Shown: positions 34,454 through 46,674, counted from the first letter of the stretch. The stretch is 64,000 nt of DNA from Spiribacter halobius (GCF_020883455.1 NZ_CP086615.1:3402501-3466500); one strand, 5' to 3'. The notes: generated from the letters alone by a model not told the origin. Numbers and translations: made by a program.

Positions 34454-35006
34454 ACTCAACCCGCTCGGGCGGCGGCTCACCCCGGGCGTAGGCGAGCGCG
34501 CCGGCATGCACGGGCACCGGCGGGTCGCGGTGCGCGGCCGCCGGCTCGCCGCCCAGCTCGCGGGCGTGCCCCGCGAGCGCCTCGACCACGAGATAGGCCT
34601 GCCAGCCCGGGAAGTCCGGACGGGTGATCAGCCAGTGCGGCCCGAAGCGGAACAACGCCCGCAGCTCGGTACGGCCGAAGGACTCGAAGCCGTCCCGCCC
34701 ATCCCGGAGTGCCTCGGCATCAGTGCCGGAGAGCAGCACGACCTGCAGCTGATCGGTAGCAATCAGGCTGGCGAGGCGCCAGGCATTCGGTGCCCGGGTG
34801 ACTCGTGCGCGGCTTTCGGGGAGCTCGCGCGCGAGCACCTCGGCGAGCCGCTGCCCGAGGGGATAGGTGGGCTCATCGACCCGGTGGCTGCCGATGAGCA
34901 GGTGCTTGCGGCGGTACACCTGCCACTGCCGGTACGGCGTATGCCCGAGCAGGGGCAGAACTGCCGGCAGCAGCAGGGCAAGCCGCAACAGGTCGCGCCT
35001 TCGCAT
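34452..35006 (-). CDS. Exported binding-protein-like protein (TAXI/phosphonate-binding type)
   Basis: A 184-residue exported protein. The N-terminus MRRRDLLRLALLLPAVLPLL looks like a twin-arginine signal (RR-DLL plus hydrophobic core). The mature part has HLLIGSHRVDEPTYPLGQRL and LASLIATDQLQVVLLSGTD, which resembles the first lobe of TAXI-TRAP or phosphonate-binding solute receptors but is shorter than full-length receptors (about 300 aa). No transporter membrane gene accompanies it. It follows the amidase-like gene by 18 bases on the same strand, so a shared substrate is likely. Assignment to a family is tentative. Confidence 0.55.
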   Translation of the reverse strand: MRRRDLLRLALLLPAVLPLLGHTPYRQWQVYRRKHLLIGSHRVDEPTYPLGQRLAEVLARELPESRARVTRAPNAWRLASLIATDQLQVVLLSGTDAEALRDGRDGFESFGRTELRALFRFGPHWLITRPDFPGWQAYLVVEALAGHARELGGEPAAAHRDPPVPVHAGALAYARGEPPPERVE

Positions 35007-35024
35007 CGAACCACTCCCGCGGCG

Positions 35025-36272
35025 CTAGCGATCCTCGAACACGCCGAGGTCGAGTACTGCAGAAACCGTGTAGTTCGGCACGTCCACGACCTGCCCGATC
35101 ACCAGGTCCACGGCCACACTGGAGAGAATGTAGGCCTGCTCCGCGCTCAGGCCGTGCTCGCGGACGATGTAGTCGATCATGTCCAGCAGGGCGTTGCGCG
35201 CGGCGAGGGTGAGATCCTCGTTGAGGTTCTGCAGGTCCGGGATCACCGTACCGCTGAGGTACTCGTGAGACGGCGGCACCGTGCCGGACTCCTTCAGCGG
35301 ATAGCCAACGGTGGCGTAGAAATCCGCGGGGGCGATGGTCTTCAGCTGGTCGTCGCCGTGGAACTGCGGGGCCGGAGTCTCCGCGGCGCGCCCACGCAGG
35401 ATCTCCGTGCGCACGGTCACCCTGGCGCCCATCTCGATGGCGGTCCCCGAGACCTCGCCGTCCCCCTGCGCGTAGTGCACGTCGCCCACGAACAGCCCGC
35501 AGCCGTCGATGAAGCAGGGGAGCAGCAGTGTCGTGCCCACCTGCATCTGCTGCACGTCCATGTTGCCGCCGTTCTCGCGCGGCGGAATGGTGCGCAGGCA
35601 GGCATCCGCGTGCGGCGCGTCGGGACCGCAGACATCCGCGGGGATGGCCCCGATCGGCTGCGGCGCGAGCGCCACCCCGCCGGCATCCGCCAGCGCGGCC
35701 TCGCGCTCCCGCCAGGCACGCACCTCCGCCTCGCCCGGAAGCACCCCCACCGACCCCATGAACGCCGCCATCGGCACGCGCACGCCCGGCATCTGGTCGG
35801 AGGTCGCGGCATTGCCGTCGAGCTTCCAGTTCACCAGGAAGGGCTCGGTGAAGCGGTCACGCAGGAAGCCGAAGCCGGGCACGATCACGGTGTATCCGTA
35901 CTGGTCCGGTTCGATGTCGACGAGCGTCACCGCCAGCACATCGCCCTGCCGTGCGCCCTCGATATGTACCGGCCCGGTCATCGGGTGCACCAGGTTCAGG
36001 TCGAGGGCGGCCAGGTCGTCCGCGTTCGAGTCCAGGGTGAGGTCGGTGTCGAGCGCGTCCCGGGTCTCGAAGACGACGTAGTCGCCGGGCGCCGCGCGCG
36101 CCACCGGCTCGATGGCGGGGTGATAGCGGTTGAAGCAATGCGGGTCGTCTGCGCAGTGCTCACCCTGCTTCTCCACCAGCACCCGGCTCTGCCAGGTGAC
36201 ATCGGTCGTGTCGGCGAGAGCCGGGAGGGCAAGCAGGCCGCACGCGGCGGCGACGAATATCGAACGGACCAT
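35025..36272 (-). CDS. Exported acetamidase/formamidase family protein
   Basis: A 415-residue protein of the FmdA/AmdA family with a cleavable signal peptide (FVAAACGLLALPALAD), so periplasmic, whereas characterised formamidases are cytoplasmic. HPMTGPVHIEGARQGDVLAV is the conserved first block; GSVGVLPGEAEV, IPPRENGGNMDVQQMQVGTT and LFVGDVHYAQGDGEVSGTAI cover the active-site region. It probably hydrolyses a short amide or related compound to an acid and ammonia. ATG 36272 follows AGAGG; the longer frame upstream runs into a repeat. First gene of a two-gene unit with the binding-protein-like gene. Confidence 0.87.
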   Translation of the reverse strand: MVRSIFVAAACGLLALPALADTTDVTWQSRVLVEKQGEHCADDPHCFNRYHPAIEPVARAAPGDYVVFETRDALDTDLTLDSNADDLAALDLNLVHPMTGPVHIEGARQGDVLAVTLVDIEPDQYGYTVIVPGFGFLRDRFTEPFLVNWKLDGNAATSDQMPGVRVPMAAFMGSVGVLPGEAEVRAWREREAALADAGGVALAPQPIGAIPADVCGPDAPHADACLRTIPPRENGGNMDVQQMQVGTTLLLPCFIDGCGLFVGDVHYAQGDGEVSGTAIEMGARVTVRTEILRGRAAETPAPQFHGDDQLKTIAPADFYATVGYPLKESGTVPPSHEYLSGTVIPDLQNLNEDLTLAARNALLDMIDYIVREHGLSAEQAYILSSVAVDLVIGQVVDVPNYTVSAVLDLGVFEDR

Positions 36273-36389
36273 GGCAGCAACCTCTTGACACGGGGAACGG
36301 GGCATGGCCCGCTCCAGCCGCAATACCCGAAGCGTAGTCGGCGCCGGCACGTTGTCCACGCGGGGGCCCAGTGGGCCTCCGCGACCTGA

Positions 36390-36636
36390 GCTCCGGCGCC
36401 GGCGCTGGCGCTTTTTCCGGCGCTGGGTTGAACACAACGACACCACTGGCACAACGGTTCACAACGCAAGAAGGGATTGAGCAGCGGGGCGAAGAGCACG
36501 CACGGAACGGCATAACCACACCGGAACCTCGGTGGTGTCCCTCAGCCTGAACGGCCTTTGTGCCTGCACGGCAGCACCTGCAAGCTCTTCTCGTTGTGAA
36601 CCGTTGTGCCCGTTGTGTTGTTGTGTTGATAGCGGG
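36390..36636. repeat. Large interspersed repeat, copy 2
   Basis: Same element as copies 1 and 3, same orientation, with an extra GAGCTCCGGCGCCGGCGC lead shared with copy 1. Terminal inverted repeats of about 38 bases (TTGAACACAACGACACC.. with ..CGTTGTGTTGTTGTGTTGA) and the conserved central hairpin CACACCGG-AACCT-CGGTGGTGT. It lies between the divergent amidase and nucleotidyltransferase genes. Confidence 0.9.
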
Positions 36637-36737
36637 GCGGCCAGGTCGGCGGGGACGGCAAAACCTCGACAAGCCGCCACTGGTGCCGTCTTGCATGCCT
36701 GCTTCTGGCAGGCATCGCCGTTTTATCGACGGGGAAT

Positions 36738-36798
36738 ATCAGCGCGCAGACTGTCCTGAAAGCTGTTATACGTAATGTCGCGTGAATTTGCGTATAAC
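36738..36798 (+). promoter_or_regulatory. Inverted repeat GTTATACGTAA/TTGCGTATAAC before the nucleotidyltransferase gene
   Basis: GTTATACGTAA (36765-36775) and TTGCGTATAAC (36788-36798) are inverted with one mismatch and a 12-base spacer; the right arm ends 11 bases before ATG 36810. The left part belongs to a repeat also found at 34411-34453. Likely the promoter/operator of the downstream gene, from position and AT-richness. Confidence 0.5.
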
Positions 36799-36809
36799 GG
36801 CAACCACCC

Positions 36810-37868
36810 ATGACGCCCGAGCCGCTGTCACTTACCGCCCGCACCCTGTACGCGGAGCTCCGGGAGCAGACGCTGGCCATCGGCGCCACCGAGAACCTGG
36901 CGGAGACGCCCGGCACCGTGGTGCCGAAGACCGTGCGCGGGAACCGGTACCTCTATTACCAGTACCGGGATCTCTCCGGTCAGACACGGCAGGCCTACCT
37001 CGGCCCGGACGACAAGCGAACGCGCCGGTGGGTCGATCAGCTGCGCGAGCGTGCCCACGACCGGGCGGAGGACCTGCAGCGGCTGAACGAGCTGCGCGCC
37101 GCGTTCCTGGCAGCGGGAGGCGTCCCCATGGACTCGGCACCGCTGCGGGTACTGAAAGCCTTCGCCGACGCCGGCCTGCTGCAGCCCGGCCCGGGGAGCG
37201 CGGTGCTGGTCGGCACGCACGCCTTCAACGCGCTGGGGAACCTGCTGGGCGTTCGCTGGCGCACCCACATGCGCACGCAGGATCTCGACCTGGCCGGCGA
37301 GGCGGACATCGACATCGCCCTGCGGCGCCCGCGCACGAGCGCACCGGACGTGCTCGAGCAGCTCGGCATGGGGTTCATTCCCGTGCCCACACTCGATCCG
37401 CGCTCCCCCTCCACCTCGTTCCGCGTCCGCGGACGCGAGCTGCGGGTCGATCTGCTCGCGCCGCAAGTCGGAAAAGCGACGGGCAGCGCAGTCCGCGTGC
37501 CGGCGCTCAACGCGCCGGCGCAGCCGGTGCGCTTCCTCGACTACCTGCTGGAAGGGGCCATCCCCGCGGCGATCGCGGGACGGCGTGCGCTGGTGCTGGC
37601 GAACGTGCCGCTGCCGGAGCGCTTCGCGCTGCACAAGCTGCTGGTGTCCGAGTCCCGCCCCCCCGCCTTCTCCAGCAAGGCCGGGAAGGATCGCATTCAG
37701 GCGCTGCAGCTCCTCCAGGTTCTGATCGAGGAGGCGCCCGACGACCTTCGCGAGGCGAAGATCCGGCTCGTCGAGCGCGGTGCCGGATGGAGCGACCGCC
37801 TGCATCGCGCGCTGGCCAGGAGCGAGCGCGAGGCCCCCGAAGTTGTTCGCGTGATCGAGGGCATCTAA
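36810..37868 (+). CDS. GSU2403-family nucleotidyltransferase-fold protein
   Basis: A 352-residue cytoplasmic protein resembling the GSU2403 group of predicted nucleotidyltransferases (function unknown). An N-terminal substrate-like region reads KTVRGNRYLYYQYRDLSG; the catalytic core has VLVGTHAFNALGNLLGVRW (about residues 132-150) and TQDLDLAGEADIDIAL, where the Asp residues fit the metal-binding DxD/E pattern. ERFALHKLLVSESR and a helical C-terminus follow. It sits alone between two copies of a large repeat with an inverted repeat at its promoter, an accessory-cassette context that recalls toxin or defence genes, but no partner gene is present. Confidence 0.78.
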   Translation: MTPEPLSLTARTLYAELREQTLAIGATENLAETPGTVVPKTVRGNRYLYYQYRDLSGQTRQAYLGPDDKRTRRWVDQLRERAHDRAEDLQRLNELRAAFLAAGGVPMDSAPLRVLKAFADAGLLQPGPGSAVLVGTHAFNALGNLLGVRWRTHMRTQDLDLAGEADIDIALRRPRTSAPDVLEQLGMGFIPVPTLDPRSPSTSFRVRGRELRVDLLAPQVGKATGSAVRVPALNAPAQPVRFLDYLLEGAIPAAIAGRRALVLANVPLPERFALHKLLVSESRPPAFSSKAGKDRIQALQLLQVLIEEAPDDLREAKIRLVERGAGWSDRLHRALARSEREAPEVVRVIEGI

Positions 37869-37895
37869 TGGCATCGACAGCAGCCCCGAGGAACC

Positions 37896-38110
37896 TCCTC
37901 CGGCGCTGGGTTGAACACAACGACACCACGGGCACAACGATGCACAACGCAAGAGGGGATTGAGCAGCAGGGCGAAGAGCACGCACGGAACGGCATAACC
38001 ACACCGGAACCTCGGTGGTGTCCCTCAGCCTGAACGGCCTCTGTGCCTGCACGGCAGGCCCTGCAAGGTCTTCTCGTTGTGAACCGTTGTGTCGTTGTGT
38101 TGATAGCGGG
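37896..38110. repeat. Large interspersed repeat, copy 3
   Basis: Third copy in the same orientation, slightly shorter at the right end (one CGTTGTGCC unit fewer) and lacking the GAGCTCCGG lead. It separates the nucleotidyltransferase cassette from the TRAP operon. The rest of the 320-base gap is the TRAP promoter region, in which nothing specific is recognised. Confidence 0.9.
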
Positions 38111-38190
38111 GCCCCGAATCGGCGGTTTCGGCAGAACACGGACAAGCGGCCATAATGGACAGCACGTGACACGCGAATGGGGAGACAGTC

Positions 38191-39159
38191 ATGCGCCGCT
38201 TGCTCAGCATCGCCCTCGCCGCCGGCCTCGCGGCCTCCGGCACCAGTGCCGCGCAGAGCTGGAACATGGCCACGCCCTACCCGGACGCCACCTTCCACAC
38301 CCAGAACGTCAGGGATTTCGTCGCCGACATCGAGGACGCCACCGATGGCGCCCTGAGCGTGACGGTGCACAGCGCCGGGTCGCTGATCAGGCACCCGCAG
38401 ATCAAGCGCGGGGTGCGCACGGGCCAGGTGCAGATGGGCGAGGTGTTCATCTCCCTGCTCGGCAGCGAGGACCCGGTCTACGCCGTGGACTCGATCCCGT
38501 TCCTCGCCACCAGCTACGAGGATGCCGAGCGCCTCTGGGAGGCCTCCCGGGAGCCGATCGAGAGCCGGCTCGAGGCGGACGGGCTGATGCTCCTCTACGC
38601 CGTGCCCTGGCCGGCCCAGGGGCTGTACACCTCGCGCGAGGTGGACAGCGTCGAGGACCTGGAGGGGCTGCGGTTTCGTGCGTACAACGCCGCGACCTCG
38701 CGGCTCGCCGAGCTCACCGGCATGGAGGCGACCCAGGTAGAGGTGCCGGAGATCCCGCAGGCCTTCTCCACCGGCATCGTCGAGGCCATGATCACCTCGC
38801 CCACCACGGGCGTGAACAGCAAGGCCTGGGACTTCGTCGACCGCTTCTATGACATCCAGGCCTGGCTGCCGAAGAACATGGTGATCGTCAACCGTGAGGC
38901 CTTTGAGTCGCTGGGCGAGGCCGAGCAGGCGGCGGTACTCGAGGCGGCCGCCGCGGCCGAGGAGAGGGGCTGGCGGATGAGCCGCGAGGAGGCCGAGGCC
39001 CAGAAGGCCGCCCTGGCGGAGAACGGCATGGAGGTGGTCACGCCCTCGGACACCCTCCGGGAGCAGCTCGCCGAGATCGGCCGCACCATGACCGAGGAGT
39101 GGCTCGAGGACACCGGCGCCGACGGCGAGGCCATCATCGAGGCCTACCGGGCCGACTGA
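38191..39159 (+). CDS. dctP: TRAP transporter substrate-binding protein (DctP family)
   Basis: Periplasmic receptor of a TRAP transporter, 322 aa, with signal peptide MRRLLSIALAAGLAASGTSA. The mature part contains HTQNVRDFVADIEDATDGAL, the substrate-carboxylate region GLRFRAYNAATSRLAELTG (conserved Arg) and EIPQAFSTGIVEAMITSP. First gene of dctP-dctQ-dctM-oxoprolinase. GGGGAG lies 7 bases before the start. A perfect hairpin follows the stop. The operon context suggests a cyclic amide/carboxylate such as 5-oxoproline as ligand. Confidence 0.93.
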   Translation: MRRLLSIALAAGLAASGTSAAQSWNMATPYPDATFHTQNVRDFVADIEDATDGALSVTVHSAGSLIRHPQIKRGVRTGQVQMGEVFISLLGSEDPVYAVDSIPFLATSYEDAERLWEASREPIESRLEADGLMLLYAVPWPAQGLYTSREVDSVEDLEGLRFRAYNAATSRLAELTGMEATQVEVPEIPQAFSTGIVEAMITSPTTGVNSKAWDFVDRFYDIQAWLPKNMVIVNREAFESLGEAEQAAVLEAAAAAEERGWRMSREEAEAQKAALAENGMEVVTPSDTLREQLAEIGRTMTEEWLEDTGADGEAIIEAYRAD

Positions 39160-39177
39160 CCCCCGAAACCGAAGCAC

Positions 39178-39200
39178 CCGCCGCACCGTTGGTGCGGCGG
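39178..39200 (+). promoter_or_regulatory. Hairpin between dctP and dctQ
   Basis: CCGCCGCACC (39178-39187) pairs perfectly with GGTGCGGCGG (39191-39200) across GTT. No T-run follows, so it more likely shields the dctP message from decay or trims read-through than terminates fully. A similar hairpin follows the ABC binding protein at 45930-45959. Confidence 0.6.
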
Positions 39201-39214
39201 CCGGGAGCCGGCGC

Positions 39215-39739
39215 ATGCGCATCGTGCTCGACGGACTCTATCGCCTCGCCGGCGTGCTGGCGGCGCTCTGCATGGCCGGGATCGCCCTGGTGGTGCTGGC
39301 GCAGATCGCCGGGCGCGGGCTCGGCTTCCGGGTGCCGGAGGCGAACGAGATCGCCGGCTACCTGGTGGCGGGCTCCGCCTTCCTCGGCCTGGCGCCGACC
39401 CTGCAGGCCGGCACCCACATCCGCGTGAACCTGGCGCTGCAGGTGCTGCCGCCGGCGCTGCGGCGCTGGGTGGAGGTCTGGTGCCTGCTGCTGGCGCTGG
39501 CCGTGGTCGGCTATGCGACCTGGTGGGCGCTGGATCTGGTGATCGGCTCCTTCGAGTTCGACGACCGCTCGCCCGGCGAGCTCGCGATCCCGCTCTGGAT
39601 CCCGCAGTGCGCGCTACCGCTGGGGCTCGGCATGTGCGCCGTCGCGCTGCTGGACAATCTCCAGGCCGCGCTGCGCGGCCAGCCCCCCGCCTACGTCGAG
39701 GCCGAGTCCGCGGCTGACCTGCCGGGTTGGAACCGATGA
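39215..39739 (+). CDS. dctQ: TRAP transporter small permease (DctQ family)
   Basis: Small four-helix subunit (174 aa) of the TRAP permease. GIALVVLAQIAGRGLGFRVP and NEIAGYLVAGSAFLGLAPTL with GTHIRVNLALQVLP are typical, the last holding the DctQ GxHIRV motif. GGGAG lies 7 bases before ATG 39215. Its stop overlaps dctM by 4 bases, so the two membrane subunits are made together. Confidence 0.93.
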   Translation: MRIVLDGLYRLAGVLAALCMAGIALVVLAQIAGRGLGFRVPEANEIAGYLVAGSAFLGLAPTLQAGTHIRVNLALQVLPPALRRWVEVWCLLLALAVVGYATWWALDLVIGSFEFDDRSPGELAIPLWIPQCALPLGLGMCAVALLDNLQAALRGQPPAYVEAESAADLPGWNR

Positions 39740-41039
39740 GCGCGGTGGCCATGGGCCTCATCCTGGCCGCGGTGCTCATCGCCCTGCTCGCCAGCGGCAT
39801 CTGGGTGGCGGTGGCGCTGTTCGCGGTGGGGCTGTTCGCCATGGAGGCCTTCACCACCTCGCCCACCGGGCTCGCCCTCGGGACGTCGCTCTGGGGCGCG
39901 ATCGCGAGCTGGTCGCTGGCGCCGCTGCCGCTGTTCGTGTGGATGGGCGAGATCCTGTTCCGCTCGCGGCTCTCGGAGGACATGTACGCCGGGCTCGCGC
40001 CCTGGCTCGGGCGGCTGCCGGGGCGGCTGCTGCACGTCAACGTGCTCGGCTGCGGGGTGTTCGCCGCGGTCTCCGGCTCCTCGGCGGCCACCGCGGCCAC
40101 CATCGGCCGCATGTCCATCCCCCAGCTGCGGGAGCGCGGCTATCCGGACCGCATGATCATCGGCACCCTCGCCGGCTCCGGCACGCTCGGGCTGCTCATC
40201 CCGCCCTCGATCATCCTCATCGTCTACGGCATCAGCGCCGAGCTCTCCATCGCCCGGCTGTTCATCGCCGGGATACTGCCGGGGCTGATGCTGGTGGGCC
40301 TGTTCATGGGCTACGTGGCGCTATGGGCGCTGCTGCACCCGGGGCGGATGCCACCGGCGGAGCCCCGGCTGCCGCTGGGCGAGCGGCTGTGGCACGCGCG
40401 CCGGCTGATCCCGGTGCTGGCGCTGGTGGTGGGGGTGATCGGCTCGATCTACGTGGGGGTGGCGACCCCTACGGAAGCCGCGGCCCTCGGCGTCGCCGGC
40501 GCGCTGCTGCTGTCTGCGGGCACCCGGTCGCTCACCTGGGCGAGCTTCCGCGACGGGCTGATGGGCGCAACCCGCACCTCGTGCATGATCGTGTTCATCC
40601 TCGCCGGCGCGGCCTTCCTGACCACGGCCATGGGCTACACCGGGGTGCCACGGCTGCTCGCCGAGTGGATCGCCGCCCTCGACCTCTCGCCGCTGGCCCT
40701 GCTGGCCGCGCTCGCGGTGTTCTTCATCGTCATGGGCTGCTTTCTGGACGGCATCTCGGTGGTGGTGCTCACCACCTCGGTGGTGCTGCCCATGGTCCAG
40801 GCCGCCGGCATCGACCTGCTCTGGTTCGGCATCTTCCTGGTGGTGATCGTGGAGATGGCGCAGATCACACCGCCGGTGGGGTTCAACCTGTTCGTGCTCC
40901 AGGGGCTCGCCGGCCGTAACATCTTCCAGATCGCCTGGGCGTCACTGCCGTTCTTCCTGGTGCTGCTGCTCGCCGTGGTGATCCTGGTGGTGTTCCCGGA
41001 GCTCGCCACCTGGCTTCCGGACCGGATGGGAGGGCGCTG

Positions 41040-41040
<1 letters not shown>
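39736..41040 (+). CDS. dctM: TRAP transporter large permease (DctM family)
   Basis: Large 12-helix TRAP permease (434 aa) that uses a sodium gradient. Conserved blocks: [40 protein letters not shown] (sodium/substrate site), [19 protein letters not shown] and [18 protein letters not shown]. Start ATG 39736 overlaps dctQ by 4 bases; the stop overlaps the oxoprolinase start (TGATG). Such unbroken coupling makes the oxoprolinase the probable first enzyme acting on the imported compound. Confidence 0.95.
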
Positions 41041-44636
<3,596 letters not shown>

Positions 44637-44665
44637 AGCCACCCTGCTCCGCCGACATCACCGCA

Positions 44666-44748
44666 GGTCGTGCGCGGCGCAGCCGTATGCGACGTTCCCT
44701 CTCGCATAGGCCCGTGAGACGTCACACGCCGCGGGGCCGCGCACGACC
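44666..44748. repeat. REP/BIME-like palindrome
   Basis: GGTCGTGCGCGGC (44666-44678) pairs with GCCGCGCACGACC (44736-44748). Same family as the elements at 3260-3345 and 53208-53293. Confidence 0.75.
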
Positions 44749-44886
44749 CACCACGATCAACGGATGGCGCGTTGCCTTCGGAATTCGCGGCGAGGGCGCC
44801 GTTCTCGGCGACAACGCCCGCCCACGATCCAACGAGGCTGATCCGCGACGCCCCGGCGCATCTACCCCGGTGCCGGGGCAGACACC

Positions 44887-44976
44887 GTGTGCCTCCCGAC
44901 GGGGCACGCCGTGGATCCATCCCTGGAGGCTCCACTGCGACATCCCCGTCGCAGAGGGTCCCATCGGGCGGCACAC
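44887..44976 (-). repeat. Large palindromic element, copy E (reverse, degenerate)
   Basis: GTGTGCCTCCCGACGGGG pairs imperfectly with CCCATCGGGCGGCACAC. Inner hairpin CTGCGACAT/CCCGTCGCAG and, on the minus strand, the spacer AGGGATGGATCCACGGCGTG mark it as a diverged member of the same family as copies A-D. Confidence 0.7.
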
Positions 44977-45148
44977 GAGGCCTGCCCGTCGGCGTCGGGT
45001 GCACACCGCCGCGGACCAGGCTTACGCAGGGTTTTCCCGCCCCGCCGCGAAACAGGCTTTGAGCAGCACCACGAAACGCGCTAGGGTCAAAGAAAAGGTT
45101 CATGCCCCGAACCCGGGGCGCCAATGGCACAGACCAAGGAGAACAGCC

Positions 45149-45913
45149 ATGCTACGCAAGCACGTTACCGTCGTCTCCGCCGCGCTGGCGGCGGCGCTCA
45201 CCGCCGGCTCCCTGCAGGCCCAGGAGACCCTGCAGGCGGTCACCGATCCGAGCTTCGTCCCCTTCGAGATGCGTGACCGGGAAACCGGCGAGATGGTCGG
45301 CTTCGACATGGACATCCTCGCCGAGGTGGCCGAGCGCGCCGGCTTCGAGTACGAGCTCGAGACCATGGACTTCCAGGGCATCATTCCCGCCCTGCAGACG
45401 CGCAACAAGGACATCGCCATCGCCGGCATCACCATCACCGAAGAGCGTGAAGAGGTGGTGGACTTCTCCGACCCCTACTACGACTCCGGCCTGCGCCTGC
45501 TGGTGATGGCCAACAACGACGACATCCAGACCGTGGAGGACCTGGCCGGTCACAGCGTCGGCACCAAGACCGGCAGCACCAGCCACGACTTCCTGCGCAA
45601 CCGGCTGGAGGCCGAGGACGTCACCATCGAGCCCTATCCGGGCAGCGCCGACATGTACCAGGCGCTGCTGGGCGGAGCCGTGGATGCCGTCCTGTACGAC
45701 GCCCCGAACGTGGGCTACTTCGCCCAGACCCGGGGCGATGGCCGGGTGAAGACGGTCGGCCCGCTCTACGAGGGCCAGCAGTACGGTCTGGCGCTGGTCG
45801 AGGGCAGCGACTGGGTGGAGCCCGTCAACGAGGCGCTGGCCTCGATGAAGGAAGACGGCACCTACGACGAGATCTACGAGAAGTGGTTCGGCGAGGCGCC
45901 GGACAGCAACTGA
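45149..45913 (+). CDS. Polar amino acid ABC transporter substrate-binding protein (GlnH type)
   Basis: Periplasmic receptor of 254 aa with signal peptide ([19 protein letters not shown]). SBP family 3 blocks: [60 protein letters not shown] and [15 protein letters not shown]. These fit glutamine/polar amino acid receptors. ATG 45149 follows AAGGAG with an 8-base gap; longer frames upstream cross repeats. A GC hairpin separates it from the permease gene. Confidence 0.93.
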   Translation: MLRKHVTVVSAALAAALTAGSLQAQETLQAVTDPSFVPFEMRDRETGEMVGFDMDILAEVAERAGFEYELETMDFQGIIPALQTRNKDIAIAGITITEEREEVVDFSDPYYDSGLRLLVMANNDDIQTVEDLAGHSVGTKTGSTSHDFLRNRLEAEDVTIEPYPGSADMYQALLGGAVDAVLYDAPNVGYFAQTRGDGRVKTVGPLYEGQQYGLALVEGSDWVEPVNEALASMKEDGTYDEIYEKWFGEAPDSN

Positions 45914-45929
45914 GCCTGCCCCACGGCCC

Positions 45930-45959
45930 GGGGCGCCCGCGCGGAGGCGCGGGCGCCCC
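45930..45959 (+). terminator. Strong hairpin after the ABC binding-protein gene
   Basis: GGGGCGCCCGCGC (45930-45942) pairs perfectly with GCGCGGGCGCCCC (45947-45959) around GGAG; TTGCTTAT follows. It may stop part of the transcription or protect the upstream message, giving more binding protein than permease. Confidence 0.6.
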
Positions 45960-45981
45960 TTGCTTATCGAGGAGCCACTAA

Positions 45982-46656
45982 GTGGATCTCGAATTCCAGT
46001 TCGACTGGGCGGCCACCATCGACGCCCTGCCCTATCTGCTGACGGGCCTGCCCTGGACGGTGGCCATCGCCGGCGGCGGGCTCTTTATCGGTTTCTTTAT
46101 CGGGATCTTCTTCGGGCTGCTCAGCATCGGCCCGGTGAAGGCGCTGCGCGCGCCGGCCATCGCCTACATCGAGATCTTCCGGGGCACGCCGGTGCTGGTG
46201 CAGGTGCTGTTCATCTTCTACGGCATGCCGCAGATCCTGGGCGGGCCGATCGACAAGATCACGGCGAGCGTCGCCGCTATCGCCCTGAACGCGGGTGCCT
46301 ACATCTCCGAGATCGTCCGCGGCGGCGTGCAGTCCATCGACCGCGGGCAGCGCGAGGCGGGGCAGTCCCTCGGGCTCTCACGCGGCCAGACCTTCTACTA
46401 CGTGATCTGGCCCCAGGCCCTGCGACGGATGATTCCGCCGCTGGGCAACCAGGCCATCATCAGCCTCAAGGACACCTCGCTGTTCTCGGTGATCGGCGTC
46501 GGCGAGCTGGTGCGCCAGGGCCAGATCTACATCGCCGATACCTTCTCGGCGCTGGAAACCTACTTCATGGTGGCGCTGCTGTATCTCGCCATCACCTTCA
46601 GCCTCGCCATGCTGCTGCGGCTCTACGAGCGCCGCGGCTTCGGCAGCCTGAACTGA
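45982..46656 (+). CDS. Amino acid ABC transporter permease (GlnP/HisM family)
   Basis: Inner-membrane permease of 224 aa with about five hydrophobic segments. FRGTPVLVQVLFIFYGMPQI is the family signature; the ATPase-contact EAA loop is GQREAGQSLGLSRGQTFYYV. GTG 45982 has GAGGAG 8 bases upstream. Only one permease gene is present, so the pore is probably a homodimer, as in the E. coli GlnP system. Confidence 0.94.
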   Translation: MDLEFQFDWAATIDALPYLLTGLPWTVAIAGGGLFIGFFIGIFFGLLSIGPVKALRAPAIAYIEIFRGTPVLVQVLFIFYGMPQILGGPIDKITASVAAIALNAGAYISEIVRGGVQSIDRGQREAGQSLGLSRGQTFYYVIWPQALRRMIPPLGNQAIISLKDTSLFSVIGVGELVRQGQIYIADTFSALETYFMVALLYLAITFSLAMLLRLYERRGFGSLN

Positions 46657-46674
46657 CACGCCCGGGGGAGCCGC

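Larger units (their letters stand above)
44637..45148. other. Gap with two palindromic elements and the ABC operon promoter
   Basis: No gene is supported in 512 bases. It holds a REP-like inverted repeat (44666-44748), palindromic element E (44887-44976) and, from about 45040, the leader of the ABC operon. No clear -35/-10 pair was identified. Confidence 0.65.

Noticed and set aside
34411-36798. GTTATAC...GTATAAC sites as integron attC sites near cassettes
   Set aside because: The words do not fit the attC core rule (GTTRRRY/RYYYAAC), no attC-like imperfect hairpin with unpaired bases was evident, and no integrase gene is in the window.
34220-38110. ORFs such as MVSLSLNGLCACTAGPAR in the three large repeats
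   Set aside because: They are present in all copies only because the DNA is conserved; codon use is not like neighbouring genes and no start signals are seen.
34101-38110. Three repeats considered as a CRISPR or tandem array
   Set aside because: Only three copies, each over 200 bases, separated by kilobase gene-bearing segments; no short spacers and no cas genes.
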